Shown here piece after piece: positions 40,792-49,804 of a stretch of 64,000 nucleotides of DNA (position 1 is the stretch's first letter; every line of letters starts with the position of its first letter). The position numbers were made by a program, and so were the translations under genes. A model generated the notes under the pieces. It saw nothing but the letters and a program-made list of their open reading frames with translations, searched no databases and had not been told where the DNA came from. The stretch is from Diaphorobacter_A ruginosibacter_A (lineage in GTDB: Bacteria; Pseudomonadota; Gammaproteobacteria; Burkholderiales; Burkholderiaceae_C). The stretch lies in contig NZ_JBEBOW010000001.1 in assembly GCF_040396215.1 (NCBI RefSeq), forward strand, positions 1-64,000, read 5' to 3'.

Positions 40792-41691
40792 TCATACCGC
40801 CTCCAGCCATCGCTTGGCGGCCGCCATCACGCATTGCGTCAGCCGTTCCAGAGACGCCTGGGCCGAGCGTGGGTGCGCCCAATACATCGGAACGTCCAGC
40901 GGCTTGCGGTGCTGCAATTCAACGAGTGTGCCCTGCGCGAGCTGCTGCTCGATCAAAACGGTGGGGTGCATTCCCCAGCCCATGCCGGCTTCGCAGGCGC
41001 GCACGTAGCCCTGGTTGGACGGAATGAAGTGCCGCGGTGGCGCCGCGCGCGGCGTGGCGAGATCGTATCGGTGCATCCACTGCTCCTGCAGCCTGTCGTT
41101 GCGGTCGTAGGTCATGATCGGCGCGAGCGCCAGGGATTCTGGCGTCACGCCGTCCACGAAGTACTGTTCGGTGAAACGCGGGCTCGCGGCTGCGACATAG
41201 CGCATCGTGCCCAGGGGCCAGGTATTGCAGCCCGTGATCTGGGTGCCGGTGGCGGTGACCGCGCCGATCACCTCGCCCTCCCTGAGCCGCTGCGCGGTGT
41301 GGTCCTGATCGTCGATGCGCAGGTCCAGAAGCTCGTTACCGCCGGCGGTGAATTCGGCCATGGCGTCCATGAACCAGGTGGACAGCGAATCGGCGTTCAC
41401 GGCGAGCTTGAGCGTGGGAACGGGGCTGCCGATCAGAAGCTCCGGATTGCTGCGGCGAAGCTCGTTTTCCAGCAGTGCGACCTGCTCCGTGTGCAGGCAC
41501 AGCCGTTTGCCTGCGTCGGTTCCGGTACAGGGCGAGCCGCGCAGGATGAGCACCTGTCCGACGCGTTCCTCCAGTTGCTTCACACGCTGTGAAACGGCTG
41601 ACGAGGTGACGTGCAGCTTGCGCGCGGCGCGCTCGAAGCTGCCTTCGCGCACGACAGCGGCCAGGGCTTCCAGTCCAGCGTAGTCCAGCAT
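40792..41691 (-). CDS. argP: LysR family transcriptional regulator ArgP/LysG type
   Basis: A 299-residue LysR regulator. The N-terminal HTH (SFERAARKLHVTSSAVSQRVKQLEE, within residues 18-42) is of the ArgP/IciA type, followed by an effector domain. It is divergent from a LysE/ArgO exporter with 69 bp between starts, the arrangement of argP/argO and lysG/lysE, where lysine or arginine level sets exporter expression. The upstream gap is AT-rich with TTAAGTTTACTTAAA-like sequence that could hold its operator. Confidence 0.9.
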   Translation of the reverse strand: MLDYAGLEALAAVVREGSFERAARKLHVTSSAVSQRVKQLEERVGQVLILRGSPCTGTDAGKRLCLHTEQVALLENELRRSNPELLIGSPVPTLKLAVNADSLSTWFMDAMAEFTAGGNELLDLRIDDQDHTAQRLREGEVIGAVTATGTQITGCNTWPLGTMRYVAAASPRFTEQYFVDGVTPESLALAPIMTYDRNDRLQEQWMHRYDLATPRAAPPRHFIPSNQGYVRACEAGMGWGMHPTVLIEQQLAQGTLVELQHRKPLDVPMYWAHPRSAQASLERLTQCVMAAAKRWLEAV

Positions 41692-41760
41692 TTAGCAATC
41701 CTTAATATGATTAAGACGTTTTAAGTTTACTTAAATATTGGAGGGGCTGAAAATCAGCCC

Positions 41761-42402
41761 ATGTTCCATACCGCCGCATCCTCATCCTGGCTCGCAGGCT
41801 TTACCGTCTGCCTGTCCCTCATCGTGTCCATCGGCGCGCAGAACCTGTACGTTCTGCGGCAGGCGGTGCAGGGACGGCACGTACGCGCCTGCGTGGCATG
41901 GTGCGTGCTGAGCGATGTGGTGCTGGTGTCGGCCGGGGTGCTGGGCATGGCCAGGCTCCTGGGGCGCTCGCCTGCGCTGGCGCACTATCTGACGTTGGGC
42001 GGGGCGCTTTTCCTGTTCGCCTATGGGTTGTTTTCGTGGCATCGCGCATTGTTCGCGGATGACCGGAAAATGGAAACATCGGGCGCAAAGGCAGAGCGCA
42101 GCCTGTTGACCGTCTTGAGCGCGCTGGCGGTGATCACGCTTGCCAATCCGCATGTGTACCTCGACACGGTGGTGCTGATCGGCTCCATCGGCGCCCAGCA
42201 GGAGGGCCTGGCCAGATGGTTCTTCGTGGTCGGATCGGCCAGCGCCAGCCTCACGTGGTTCCTGGTGCTGGCGTTTGCGGGCCGCAGGCTTCAAAGCGTG
42301 TTCGCCGACCCAAGGGCATGGCGTGTGCTGGATGCAGTCACGGGCGTGATGATGTTCGTGCTGGCCTGGTGGGTCTATCAAGGAACAGGAATGGGAGACT
42401 GA
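41761..42402 (+). CDS. argO: LysE/ArgO family basic amino acid exporter
   Basis: A 213-residue membrane protein with six predicted helices and the LysE signature SIGAQNLYVLRQAVQG (about 22-37), AWCVLSDVVLVSAGVLG, TLANPHVYLDTVVLIGS and GSASASLTWFLVLAF. It exports arginine or lysine. The divergent argP gene probably controls it. GGAGGGGC stands upstream of the ATG. Confidence 0.92.
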   Translation: MFHTAASSSWLAGFTVCLSLIVSIGAQNLYVLRQAVQGRHVRACVAWCVLSDVVLVSAGVLGMARLLGRSPALAHYLTLGGALFLFAYGLFSWHRALFADDRKMETSGAKAERSLLTVLSALAVITLANPHVYLDTVVLIGSIGAQQEGLARWFFVVGSASASLTWFLVLAFAGRRLQSVFADPRAWRVLDAVTGVMMFVLAWWVYQGTGMGD

Positions 42403-42404
42403 AA

Positions 42405-42438
42405 GCAGAAAGCGCCGTTCGATGACGGCGCTTTCTGC
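42405..42438. terminator. terminator hairpin between argO and metQ
   Basis: GCAGAAAGCGCCGT pairs perfectly with ACGGCGCTTTCTGC across a 6-nt loop, immediately after the argO stop and before the convergent metQ stop. It can serve both genes. Confidence 0.85.
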
Positions 42439-42468
42439 GTTGGGGCCGATGGCCGCATCACACGGAAA

Positions 42469-43254
42469 TCAGAACGCGGGAACCACGGCGCCCTTGTACT
42501 TTTCCTCGATGAACTTCTTCACCTCGGCGGAGTGCAGCGCCTTCATCAGCTTGGCGATGATGGGATCGTTCGCACGGTCCGCGCGCGCCGCGACGATGTT
42601 GGTGTAGGGCGAATCGGCGCCTTCGATGAACAGCGCATCCTTGGTGGGGTTGAGCTTGGCTTCGATCGCATAGTTGGTGTTGATCAGGGCGACATCCACG
42701 TCGGCAAGCGCGCGCGGCAGCAAGGGGGCTTCGAGTTCCTTGAACTTCAGCTTCTTGGGGTTCTTCACCACGTCGAGCGGCGTGGGCGTGAGGCTGGCAG
42801 GGTCCTTCAGCCCGATGAGGCCTTGCTTGGCCAGCAGGAGCAGCGCGCGGCCGCCGTTGGATGGGTCGTTCGGAATCGCAATGGTTGCGCCGTCCTTCAG
42901 ATCCTTGATGTTCTTGATCTTGCTGGAATAGGCGCCGAAGGGCTCCACATGCACCTTGCCGTTGGGGACTTCGACCAGGGAGCTCTTGCGGTCCTTGTTG
43001 TAGCTGTCCAGGTAGGGCTTGTGCTGGAAGAAGTTGGCGTCGAGCTGCTTGTCTTCGACCGCGGCGTTGGGCTGAACGTAGTCGCTGAATTCCTTGATCT
43101 GCAGGTCCACGCCTTCGGCCTTGAGCTGGGGCTTCACGAAGTTAAGGATTTCAGCGTGCGGCACCGCCGTCGCCCCGACCTTGAGAACGTCGGCCGCATG
43201 GGCGCCCAGGGCAAACGCGGCCAGGGCGAAGGCAGTGAGAGATTTCTTCAACAT
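42469..43254 (-). CDS. metQ: MetQ/NlpA family substrate-binding protein (methionine ABC transporter)
   Basis: A 261-residue binding protein with a Sec signal peptide (MLKKSLTAFALAAFALGAHA) and the MetQ/NlpA pattern: VGATAVPHAEILNFVKPQLK, DYVQPNAAVEDKQLDANFFQHKPYLD, TIAIPNDPSNGGRALLLL, ALINTNYAIEAKL and YTNIVAARAD. No lipobox Cys is present, so the mature protein should be soluble in the periplasm. metN and metI are not in the window. The start at 43254 has GAGGATC upstream; an inserted 121-nt repeat lies only 29 bp further, in the leader. Confidence 0.92.
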   Translation of the reverse strand: MLKKSLTAFALAAFALGAHAADVLKVGATAVPHAEILNFVKPQLKAEGVDLQIKEFSDYVQPNAAVEDKQLDANFFQHKPYLDSYNKDRKSSLVEVPNGKVHVEPFGAYSSKIKNIKDLKDGATIAIPNDPSNGGRALLLLAKQGLIGLKDPASLTPTPLDVVKNPKKLKFKELEAPLLPRALADVDVALINTNYAIEAKLNPTKDALFIEGADSPYTNIVAARADRANDPIIAKLMKALHSAEVKKFIEEKYKGAVVPAF

Positions 43255-43283
43255 GTCTAAATGATCCTCAAAAGAAGTTCTTA

Positions 43284-43404
43284 GAGCTGCTAACACGACC
43301 CAGCAAACCGAAGGTTTGCGATCGAGACGAGGCGCGAAGCCGCAGGCAGTACAAGCGTACGACAAGGCGAAGCAACGACGTATCGAGGGTTGGGTTAGCG
43401 GCTC
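43284..43404 (-). repeat. 121-nt MITE-like element, copy 1 (inverted relative to copy 2)
   Basis: Near-identical, in reverse orientation, to 53990-54110. Ends form imperfect inverted repeats (GAGCTGCTAACACGACCC against GAGCCGCTAACCCAACCC, 15 of 18 matches), and TTA lies directly outside both ends. An internal GCAAACC/GGTTTGC stem-loop is present. There is no transposase and no convincing gene. The remaining 43405-43558 has no gene; a possible metQ promoter lies there (an AT-rich region near 43500-43550). Confidence 0.85.
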
Positions 43405-43558
43405 TTATTGATCGCGCCCGGAATCCGGGGCCGCTGCAGGCCCGGCGGGCGGTCGATGGCAGAACGCGAGTGTAAATCGTCCCGCTGTCCTTTGCATCTC
43501 TTTTATTTTCATATCCATATAAGAAGTGGATGTTTTATAACAATCCATCTTCGGCCGT

Positions 43559-44272
43559 TCAGCGAAGCACCTCCAGCAGCCGATCAAGCCCACCCTGGTT
43601 GATTGCCACCTTGGCCTGCGCGCGCACGGCGGGCTTGGCGTGAAAGGCGACCGACAGGCCGGCTTCGCCCATCATCGGCAGGTCGTTGGCGCCATCGCCG
43701 ACGGCGATGGTTTCAGCAGGGTCTATGCCCAGGAGCGATGCCATCTCGAGCAGCGTGCGGCGCTTTTCCGCTCCGTCGCAGATGTCGCCCCAGGCCTGAT
43801 CGACCATGCGGCCGGTCAACACGCCGTTGTCGATCTCGAGCACGTTCGAGCGCGCGAAGTCGATGCCGAGATGTGATTTCACACGGTCCGAGAAATAAGT
43901 GAAGCCGCCCGAGACCAGCAGCGTCCGGAGCCCGGCCGCCCTGGCGGCGGCGATCAGCTCCTTCGCTCCTGGGTTGAACTGCAGGCGCTCGCGGAAAACG
44001 CGGTCCAGGTCGTCCGTGGTCACACCTTTGAGCAGGGCCACGCGCTGGCGCAGGCTTTCCTTGTAGTCGGCAATGACGCCCTGCATGGCGGCCTCGGTGA
44101 TGGCGGCCACTTCGGCCTTGCGCCCCACGGCGTCGGCGATTTCGTCAACGCATTCGATATTGATCAGCGTGGAGTCCATGTCGAACGCGATCAGCTTGTA
44201 GTCCGCGAGCCTGAGCGGGGCCGTGATGCCGCGCAGGACGAGGCCGGGGGCAAATTCTGTGGCTTGGGGCAT
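43559..44272 (-). CDS. serB: phosphoserine phosphatase
   Basis: A 237-residue HAD phosphatase, the last step of serine synthesis. The nucleophile motif is AFDMDSTLINIECVDEIAD (about 29-47), motif II is LLVSGGFTYFSDRV and the Mg-binding motif IV is AVGDGANDLPMMGEAGLSVAFHAKP. The N-terminal ACT domain of E. coli SerB is absent, as in many betaproteobacteria. The start at 44272 (MPQATEF) matches the family; the frame stays open upstream. Confidence 0.93.
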   Translation of the reverse strand: MPQATEFAPGLVLRGITAPLRLADYKLIAFDMDSTLINIECVDEIADAVGRKAEVAAITEAAMQGVIADYKESLRQRVALLKGVTTDDLDRVFRERLQFNPGAKELIAAARAAGLRTLLVSGGFTYFSDRVKSHLGIDFARSNVLEIDNGVLTGRMVDQAWGDICDGAEKRRTLLEMASLLGIDPAETIAVGDGANDLPMMGEAGLSVAFHAKPAVRAQAKVAINQGGLDRLLEVLR

Positions 44273-44349
44273 GTCTTTGTACCGGTGCGCAATGCAGATA
44301 TTGGAAAGCCGTAATGGTAAGTGCGAATGCCGGGCCCGGACGAAAAGCA

Positions 44350-44380
44350 CGAGGGGCGGCCCGGTGGTGGCCGCCCCTCG
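44350..44380 (-). terminator. terminator downstream of the DUF3149 gene
   Basis: CGAGGGGCGGCC pairs with GGCCGCCCCTCG across a 7-nt loop and is followed on the minus strand by a T-rich TGCTTTTCG. It separates the DUF3149 gene from serB. Confidence 0.82.
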
Positions 44381-44412
44381 AAGATCAATGGATGGGATAA
44401 GTCGCGGATGGC

Positions 44413-44547
44413 TTACCTGGACGAGCCTTCCGGCGGCTTGCGAGTGAAGAGCCAGGCAAAGAACCCGGCCATGCAGAGCATGAAACCGATGCCGATGATG
44501 GACATGAGCCCGTAGTCGGTGGAAAACAAATCGCTTAGTGCCTTCAT
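44413..44547 (-). CDS. DUF3149 family small membrane protein
   Basis: A 44-residue protein with one transmembrane helix (about 14-35) and the family start MKALSDLFSTDYGLMS, ending in a charged, Lys/Pro-rich tail. AAGGAAA precedes the ATG at 6-nt spacing and a strong terminator follows, so it is a real single-gene transcript. The function of DUF3149 proteins is unknown. Confidence 0.85.
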   Translation of the reverse strand: MKALSDLFSTDYGLMSIIGIGFMLCMAGFFAWLFTRKPPEGSSR

Positions 44548-44683
44548 ACGGATTTCCTTTTACAGGTGGATCGGATGAAAGACTATGATTCCAGAAGGGG
44601 AATTACATGTTGCGCTGCATCAATCCACGGCAGGCTCTGCGAGGAGAGGGTGCGTCGGGCCTGCCGCAGGCTGCGCGGCGCGG

Positions 44684-45370
44684 TCAGCGCGATGGATTGT
44701 CTGACGGAGGCTTGGGCAGGTACAGCAGATCCGACCATGTCGCCAGCCATTCGGGCTTGAAGGCGACGAATATGGCGGTCAGCATGCCGGTGAGCAGCCC
44801 ATCGCTCCAGGCCATGAGCCAGCGGGCCACCATGGACAGGCCCTCGTCGATCTGCGCGGCGATGGCGTGGCCGGTGACCTGGGCCAGTGCGCCCGAGATG
44901 AACATGCACGCCACCGTGCCGAGAAAGGCTCTGCCCAGCACGTAGACAAACATGCGCGTGCCGGTGAGTCGGCGGATGGCCGCGCCCAGCAGCAGCGCCA
45001 GTGTCGCCGGCACCACGCCAAGCCAGGTGATGGCGCTCATGGCGGCTTCCCACCGCATGGCCGGGGAGAGCAGCGCGGCTGCCAGTCCGATCAGCCAGAA
45101 CGAGGGGATGGCCAGCGGCCAGCCCAAGGTAAGTACCAGCAGGCAGGCTCCCGAGAGCTGCAGCGGCAAGGGCATGTGGACCAGCGTGGGCAGCGCCCAG
45201 AACCAGGGCAGGAGCACCAGGCCCGCCAGCAGCGGCGTGATCAGCGGCGAGATCTTGCGCTGCGGCCCCTGCGCGGTGCGCCGTGTCGTGGAGGCCAGCA
45301 TGCGCCAGGGCCTGAGCCACAGCGCAACGGCCAATGCGATCAGGCTGATGGCGGTTTCCAATTCGAACAT
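44684..45370 (-). CDS. CbiM-like integral membrane protein (ECF transporter permease-like, COG3235)
   Basis: A 228-residue membrane protein with about six helices. The C-terminal segment SDGLLTGMLTAIFVAFKPEWL is like the end of CbiM-type ECF S-components and related permeases. Regions AITWLGVVPATLALLLGAAI and FVYVLGRAFLGTVACMFISGAL are helices. Similar proteins are annotated as energy-coupling factor permeases, for a metal or vitamin, but no ATPase gene is adjacent. It ends next to mfd on the same strand. The family call is moderate. Confidence 0.62.
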   Translation of the reverse strand: MFELETAISLIALAVALWLRPWRMLASTTRRTAQGPQRKISPLITPLLAGLVLLPWFWALPTLVHMPLPLQLSGACLLVLTLGWPLAIPSFWLIGLAAALLSPAMRWEAAMSAITWLGVVPATLALLLGAAIRRLTGTRMFVYVLGRAFLGTVACMFISGALAQVTGHAIAAQIDEGLSMVARWLMAWSDGLLTGMLTAIFVAFKPEWLATWSDLLYLPKPPSDNPSR

Positions 45371-45387
45371 GATGCCGCCACTCTATC

Positions 45388-48300
45388 TCAGGCCACGGCG
45401 GCCGTGGTCGGTTTTCCGAGGCTGCGCAGGATGTCGCGCACCAGATGCGCGCGATCCTTGGGGTCGGGCAATTCCCGCTCGATGCGCAGCTTGTCGTTGC
45501 CGGCCAGCTTGACGTGCTTGTTCTTCTGGACGAGCTGAATGATGTTCATCGGATCGACCGGCGGCTGCGGCTTGAAGGTGATGTTGATGATGCCCGGCGC
45601 GGCATCCACCTTGATGACGCCATAAGGCTGGCTCATCACGCGCAGGCGGTGCACGTCGATCAGCGTCTGCGTCTGCGCGGGCAGTTTGCCAAAGCGGTCC
45701 ACGATCTCTTCGAGCAGCGCATCGATTTGGTCCGTCGTCTTGGCGGTCGCCAGTTTCTTGTAGAACGACAGGCGCAGGTGCACGTCGCCGCAATAGTCGT
45801 CGGGCAGCAAGGCGGGCGAATGCAGGTTGATGTCGGTGGTGACGGACAGCGGCGACAGCAGGTCGGGCTCCTTGCCCGCCTTGAGCGAAGCGACGGCTTC
45901 GCAGAGCATCTCGTTGTAGAGCTGAAAGCCGATCTCCATCATGTTGCCGCTCTGGTTTTCGCCCAGCACTTCGCCAGCGCCGCGGATCTCCAGGTCGTGC
46001 ATCGCAAGATAGAAACCCGAGCCGAGTTCCTCCATCTGCTGGATGGCGTCCAGGCGCTGCGCGGCCTGCTTGGTGAGCCCGTCGATCTCCGGCACCATCA
46101 GGTAGGCATAGGCCTGGTGGTGCGAGCGGCCCACGCGCCCACGCAACTGGTGCAACTGCGCGAGGCCGAACTTGTCGGCACGGCTGATGAGGATGGTGTT
46201 GGCGGTCGGCACGTCGATGCCGGTCTCGATGATGGTCGAGCACAGCAGGATGTTGTAGCGCTGGGCCACGAAGTCGCGCATCACGCGTTCGAGCTCGCGC
46301 TCGGGCATCTGGCCGTGGGCCACGGCGATGCGGGCCTCGGGCAGGATTTCCTCCAGCTTTTGCTTGCGGTTCTCTATGGTCTCGACCTCGTTGTGCAGGA
46401 AGTAGATCTGACCGCCGCGCTTGAGCTCGCGCAGCACGGCTTCGCGAATCACGCCCGTGCCCTCGTTGCGCACAAAGGTCTTGATGGCCAGGCGCCGCTG
46501 CGGGGCTGTGGCGATCACCGACAGATCGCGCAGCCCCTCCAGCGCCATGCCCATGGTGCGCGGAATCGGCGTGGCGGTGAGGGTCAGCACATCCACCTCG
46601 GCGCGCATGGCCTTCATCGCCTCCTTGTGGCGCACGCCGAAGCGGTGCTCCTCATCGATGATGAGCAGCCCGAGATTCTTGAAGCGGGTGGATTCCGAGA
46701 GCAGCTTGTGCGTGCCGACCACGATGTCGATCGTGCCTTCTGCGATACCCTTGACGGCCGCGGTGATCTCCTTGCCGGAGCGAAAGCGCGAGACTTCCGC
46801 CACCTTGATGGGCCACTTGGAAAAGCGGTCCACCAGGGTCTGGAAATGCTGCTCCGCCAGCAGCGTGGTGGGCGCCAGAAGCGCCACCTGCTTGCCGCCC
46901 ATGGCCGCGACGAAGGCGGCCCGCAACGCCACCTCGGTCTTGCCGAAACCCACGTCGCCGCAGACCAGCCGGTCCATGGGACGGGGACTGATCATGTCCT
47001 GGATGACGGCGTGGATGGCGGCCTTCTGGTCGGCTGTTTCCTCGAATCCGAAATCATTGGCGAACTGCTCGTAATCCTGCGCATTGAAGCGGAATGCATA
47101 ACCCTGGCGCGCCGCGCGGCGTGCGTAGATGTTGAGCAGCTCCGCGGCGGAGTCGCGGACCTGTTCGGCGGCCTTGCGCTTGGCCTTTTCCCACTGTCCG
47201 CTGCCCAGCTTGTGCAGCGGCGCCTCGTCGGAGGAAACACCGGTGTAGCGGCTGATCAGGTGCAACTGGCTGACGGGCACGTAGAGCGCGGCCTTGTCGG
47301 CATATTCCAGGTGCAGGAATTCCTGCATCGCGGGGCTGCCGTCCGGGTTCTTCTGGCCGATGTCCATGTTGATCAGTCCGAGATAGCGGCCGATGCCGTG
47401 CGCGCTGTGCACCACCGGGTCGCCCACCTTGAGCTCGGAGAGATCCTTGATCAGCGCATCGACGTCGCTGACCTGCTCCTGCTTGCGGCGCCTGCGCGAA
47501 GTCGACGTACCGGCGAACAGCTCGGTCTCGGTGACGAAATCGATGCCGCCCTCGACCCAGTTGAAGCCGTTGAACAGGTTGGCCGTGGCGATACCGACCT
47601 TTTCATCGGCGGCGTCCTGGAACTCCTGCAGCGAGTCGAAAGCCGGTGGGTCGAGCCTCGAGGCGCGCAGGAAATCCAGCAGGCTTTCCCGGCGGCCATC
47701 GCTTTCGGCAAGCAGCAGAACGCGATGCCGCGTGGACAGTATGTGCGCATGCAGCTTGGCCAGCGGGTCCTCCGCGCCGCGGATGACGCCGAGATCGTCG
47801 AGCTTCTGGAAGTGCGCATTGTCCGCGACGTCCTCGACACCCGGGCGCAGCGCGAGCTGGGCATGTTCCCTGGCGCAGGTATAGAACTGCTCGGCGTTCA
47901 GGAACAATGCCTCGGGCGGCAGCACGGGGCGTTCCGGATCGCCCTGCACCAGCCGGAAGCGCTCCCTGGTGTCCTGCCAGAAACGGTGAAACGAGGCCTC
48001 CAGATCGCCATGCAGCACGACGGTCGAATCGCCTCCCAGATAGTCGAACACCGTGGCGGTTTCGTCGAAGAACAGGGGCAGGTAATACTCGATGCCGGCG
48101 GTGGCGACGCCGTTGCCCATGTCCTTGTAGATACGGCTCTTGGTGGGGTCGCCCTCGAGCATCTCGCGCCAGCGGTGGCGGAACTTGGCGCGCGCCTCGT
48201 CGTCCATCGGGAACTCGCGCCCCGGCAGCAGGCGCACTTCCGGCACCGGGTACAGGCTGCGCTGCGTGTCGGGGTCGAAGGTGCGTATCGAATCGATCTC

Positions 48301-48858
48301 GTCGTCGAACAGATCGACGCGATACGGAACGTGCGAGCCCATCGGAAACAGGTCGATCAGCCCTCCGCGCACCGCGTATTCGCCATGGCTGACGACCTGT
48401 GACACGTGCGAATAGCCCGCCAGCGTGAGCTGCGCGCGCAGCCGGGATTCGTCGAGCTTCTGGCCGGTCTTGAAGTGAAAGGTGTAGCCAGCCAGGAACG
48501 CCGGCGGCGCAACGCGATACAGCGCCGTGGTGGCCGGCACCAGCACCACATCGGCTTCGCCCTGGGAGATGCTCCAGAGCGTGGCAAGGCGCTCGCTGAT
48601 CAGGTCCTGGTGCGGGGAGAAGGTGTCGTAGGGCAGTGTTTCCCAGTCGGGAAAGAGCGAGCAGCGCAAGGCCGGAGCGAAGAACGCCATCTCGTCGATG
48701 AGCCGCCGGGCGTCCGACGCATCCGCCGTGACGATGGCGACGATGCGTTTGCCGGCTTTCTCGCGCTCGGCCAGTTTCGCGAGCAGCAGCGCATCTGCCG
48801 AACCGGCGGGGCGGGGCATGGCAAAGCGTTTTCCGGGCGTGAGTTTGGGCAAATCCAT
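45388..48858 (-). CDS. mfd: transcription-repair coupling factor Mfd
   Basis: A 1156-residue Mfd, close to the usual 1150. The UvrB-like N-terminal domains (LFPDWETLPYDTFSPHQDLISERL) are followed by the RNA polymerase interaction domain (PVVHSAHGIGRYLGL, about 485-500), then the RecG-like translocase with Walker A GDVGFGKTEVALRAAF, DEEHRFGVRHKE, TLTATPIPRTMGMAL and RVGRSHHQAYAYLM. The C-terminal UvrA-binding domain ends in TTAAVA. It releases stalled RNA polymerase and recruits UvrA. The start at 48858 is typical; long open frames on the opposite strand here are shadows. Confidence 0.97.
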   Translation of the reverse strand: MDLPKLTPGKRFAMPRPAGSADALLLAKLAEREKAGKRIVAIVTADASDARRLIDEMAFFAPALRCSLFPDWETLPYDTFSPHQDLISERLATLWSISQGEADVVLVPATTALYRVAPPAFLAGYTFHFKTGQKLDESRLRAQLTLAGYSHVSQVVSHGEYAVRGGLIDLFPMGSHVPYRVDLFDDEIDSIRTFDPDTQRSLYPVPEVRLLPGREFPMDDEARAKFRHRWREMLEGDPTKSRIYKDMGNGVATAGIEYYLPLFFDETATVFDYLGGDSTVVLHGDLEASFHRFWQDTRERFRLVQGDPERPVLPPEALFLNAEQFYTCAREHAQLALRPGVEDVADNAHFQKLDDLGVIRGAEDPLAKLHAHILSTRHRVLLLAESDGRRESLLDFLRASRLDPPAFDSLQEFQDAADEKVGIATANLFNGFNWVEGGIDFVTETELFAGTSTSRRRRKQEQVSDVDALIKDLSELKVGDPVVHSAHGIGRYLGLINMDIGQKNPDGSPAMQEFLHLEYADKAALYVPVSQLHLISRYTGVSSDEAPLHKLGSGQWEKAKRKAAEQVRDSAAELLNIYARRAARQGYAFRFNAQDYEQFANDFGFEETADQKAAIHAVIQDMISPRPMDRLVCGDVGFGKTEVALRAAFVAAMGGKQVALLAPTTLLAEQHFQTLVDRFSKWPIKVAEVSRFRSGKEITAAVKGIAEGTIDIVVGTHKLLSESTRFKNLGLLIIDEEHRFGVRHKEAMKAMRAEVDVLTLTATPIPRTMGMALEGLRDLSVIATAPQRRLAIKTFVRNEGTGVIREAVLRELKRGGQIYFLHNEVETIENRKQKLEEILPEARIAVAHGQMPERELERVMRDFVAQRYNILLCSTIIETGIDVPTANTILISRADKFGLAQLHQLRGRVGRSHHQAYAYLMVPEIDGLTKQAAQRLDAIQQMEELGSGFYLAMHDLEIRGAGEVLGENQSGNMMEIGFQLYNEMLCEAVASLKAGKEPDLLSPLSVTTDINLHSPALLPDDYCGDVHLRLSFYKKLATAKTTDQIDALLEEIVDRFGKLPAQTQTLIDVHRLRVMSQPYGVIKVDAAPGIINITFKPQPPVDPMNIIQLVQKNKHVKLAGNDKLRIERELPDPKDRAHLVRDILRSLGKPTTAAVA

Positions 48859-49047
48859 GGTGGCAGATCGATCTTGCGCGCCAGCGCGATAAACAGGGAG
48901 AAACGACAAAACCCCGCGGCGCGTGCGGCGGGGAACCCTATATTTTACGGATGCCATGCGCCACGCGTGCGCGTGGTGTCTTCTGGGCGCGGCGGTACGT
49001 TCGCCACGCGCGGCGGCGTCGGTAGAGCTTCTACAATCGCCGCCAAC

Positions 49048-49788
49048 ATGCAAGAAATACAAATCCGGGCGGATGCCGCAGGCGTGCGCTGCCATGCGCT
49101 GCTGCCGAGCGCGGGCGTGGGCGCGCGAGCCGGCACGGCGCAGCCCAAGCAATATCAGCCGCTGGCCGGCAGATTGTTGGTCGAGCACACGCTGGCGGCC
49201 TTTGCGGGCGTGGCGCGCATCGCGAGCGTGAACGTGGTGGTGGCCGCTGGCGACGAGACCCTGCGCCGGCCCGGCGCGTACTGGAACGTGATTGAAAAGG
49301 GCGGAGCGACGCGGGCGGACTCCGTGTTCAACGGCCTCACGCATCTGCTGGACGTTGGGGATGTGCGGCCCGGCGACTGGATTCTGGTGCATGACGCGGC
49401 GCGCTGCCTGGTGTCGCCCGCGCAGATCGACGCACTCATCGACGCGTGCCTGCAGGACGCGGTGGGCGGTCTGCTTGCGCTGCCGCTGCCGGACACGCTG
49501 AAGCTGTCGGTCGACGGCCGCGCGACGCAGACCATTGCGCGCGGCGACAAATGGCTGGCGCAGACACCGCAGATGTTTCGCGCCGGCGCTCTGCATGAGG
49601 CGCTTGCAAGACACGCGCAAAGCGGCTTCGCCGGAATCACGGATGAAGCCAGCGCCATCGAGGCGCAGGGGCTGAAGCCCTTGCTCGTTCCCGGCAGCGC
49701 GCAGAATTTCAAAGTGACCTATCCCGAGGATTTCGCGCTGGCGGAAGCGGTTCTTCTGCAGCGCGGGCAATCCGGCTCCGCATCCTGA
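49048..49788 (+). CDS. ispD: 2-C-methyl-D-erythritol 4-phosphate cytidylyltransferase
   Basis: A 246-residue IspD of the MEP isoprenoid pathway, making CDP-methylerythritol. The CTP loop LLPSAGVGARAGTAQPKQYQ is near residues 16-35, ILVHDAARCLVSPAQID is the acidic/Asp motif and DEASAIEAQGLKPLLVPGS with NFKVTYPEDFALAEA completes the site. Divergent from mfd. It precedes ispF by 16 bp. Confidence 0.94.
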   Translation: MQEIQIRADAAGVRCHALLPSAGVGARAGTAQPKQYQPLAGRLLVEHTLAAFAGVARIASVNVVVAAGDETLRRPGAYWNVIEKGGATRADSVFNGLTHLLDVGDVRPGDWILVHDAARCLVSPAQIDALIDACLQDAVGGLLALPLPDTLKLSVDGRATQTIARGDKWLAQTPQMFRAGALHEALARHAQSGFAGITDEASAIEAQGLKPLLVPGSAQNFKVTYPEDFALAEAVLLQRGQSGSAS

Positions 49789-49804
49789 ATCCCGTAGAAA
49801 AGAT

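Noticed and set aside
45445..48402. 985-codon open frame on the plus strand opposite mfd
   Set aside because: It is a shadow of the mfd coding strand in GC-rich DNA; the encoded product is low-complexity and resembles no protein family.
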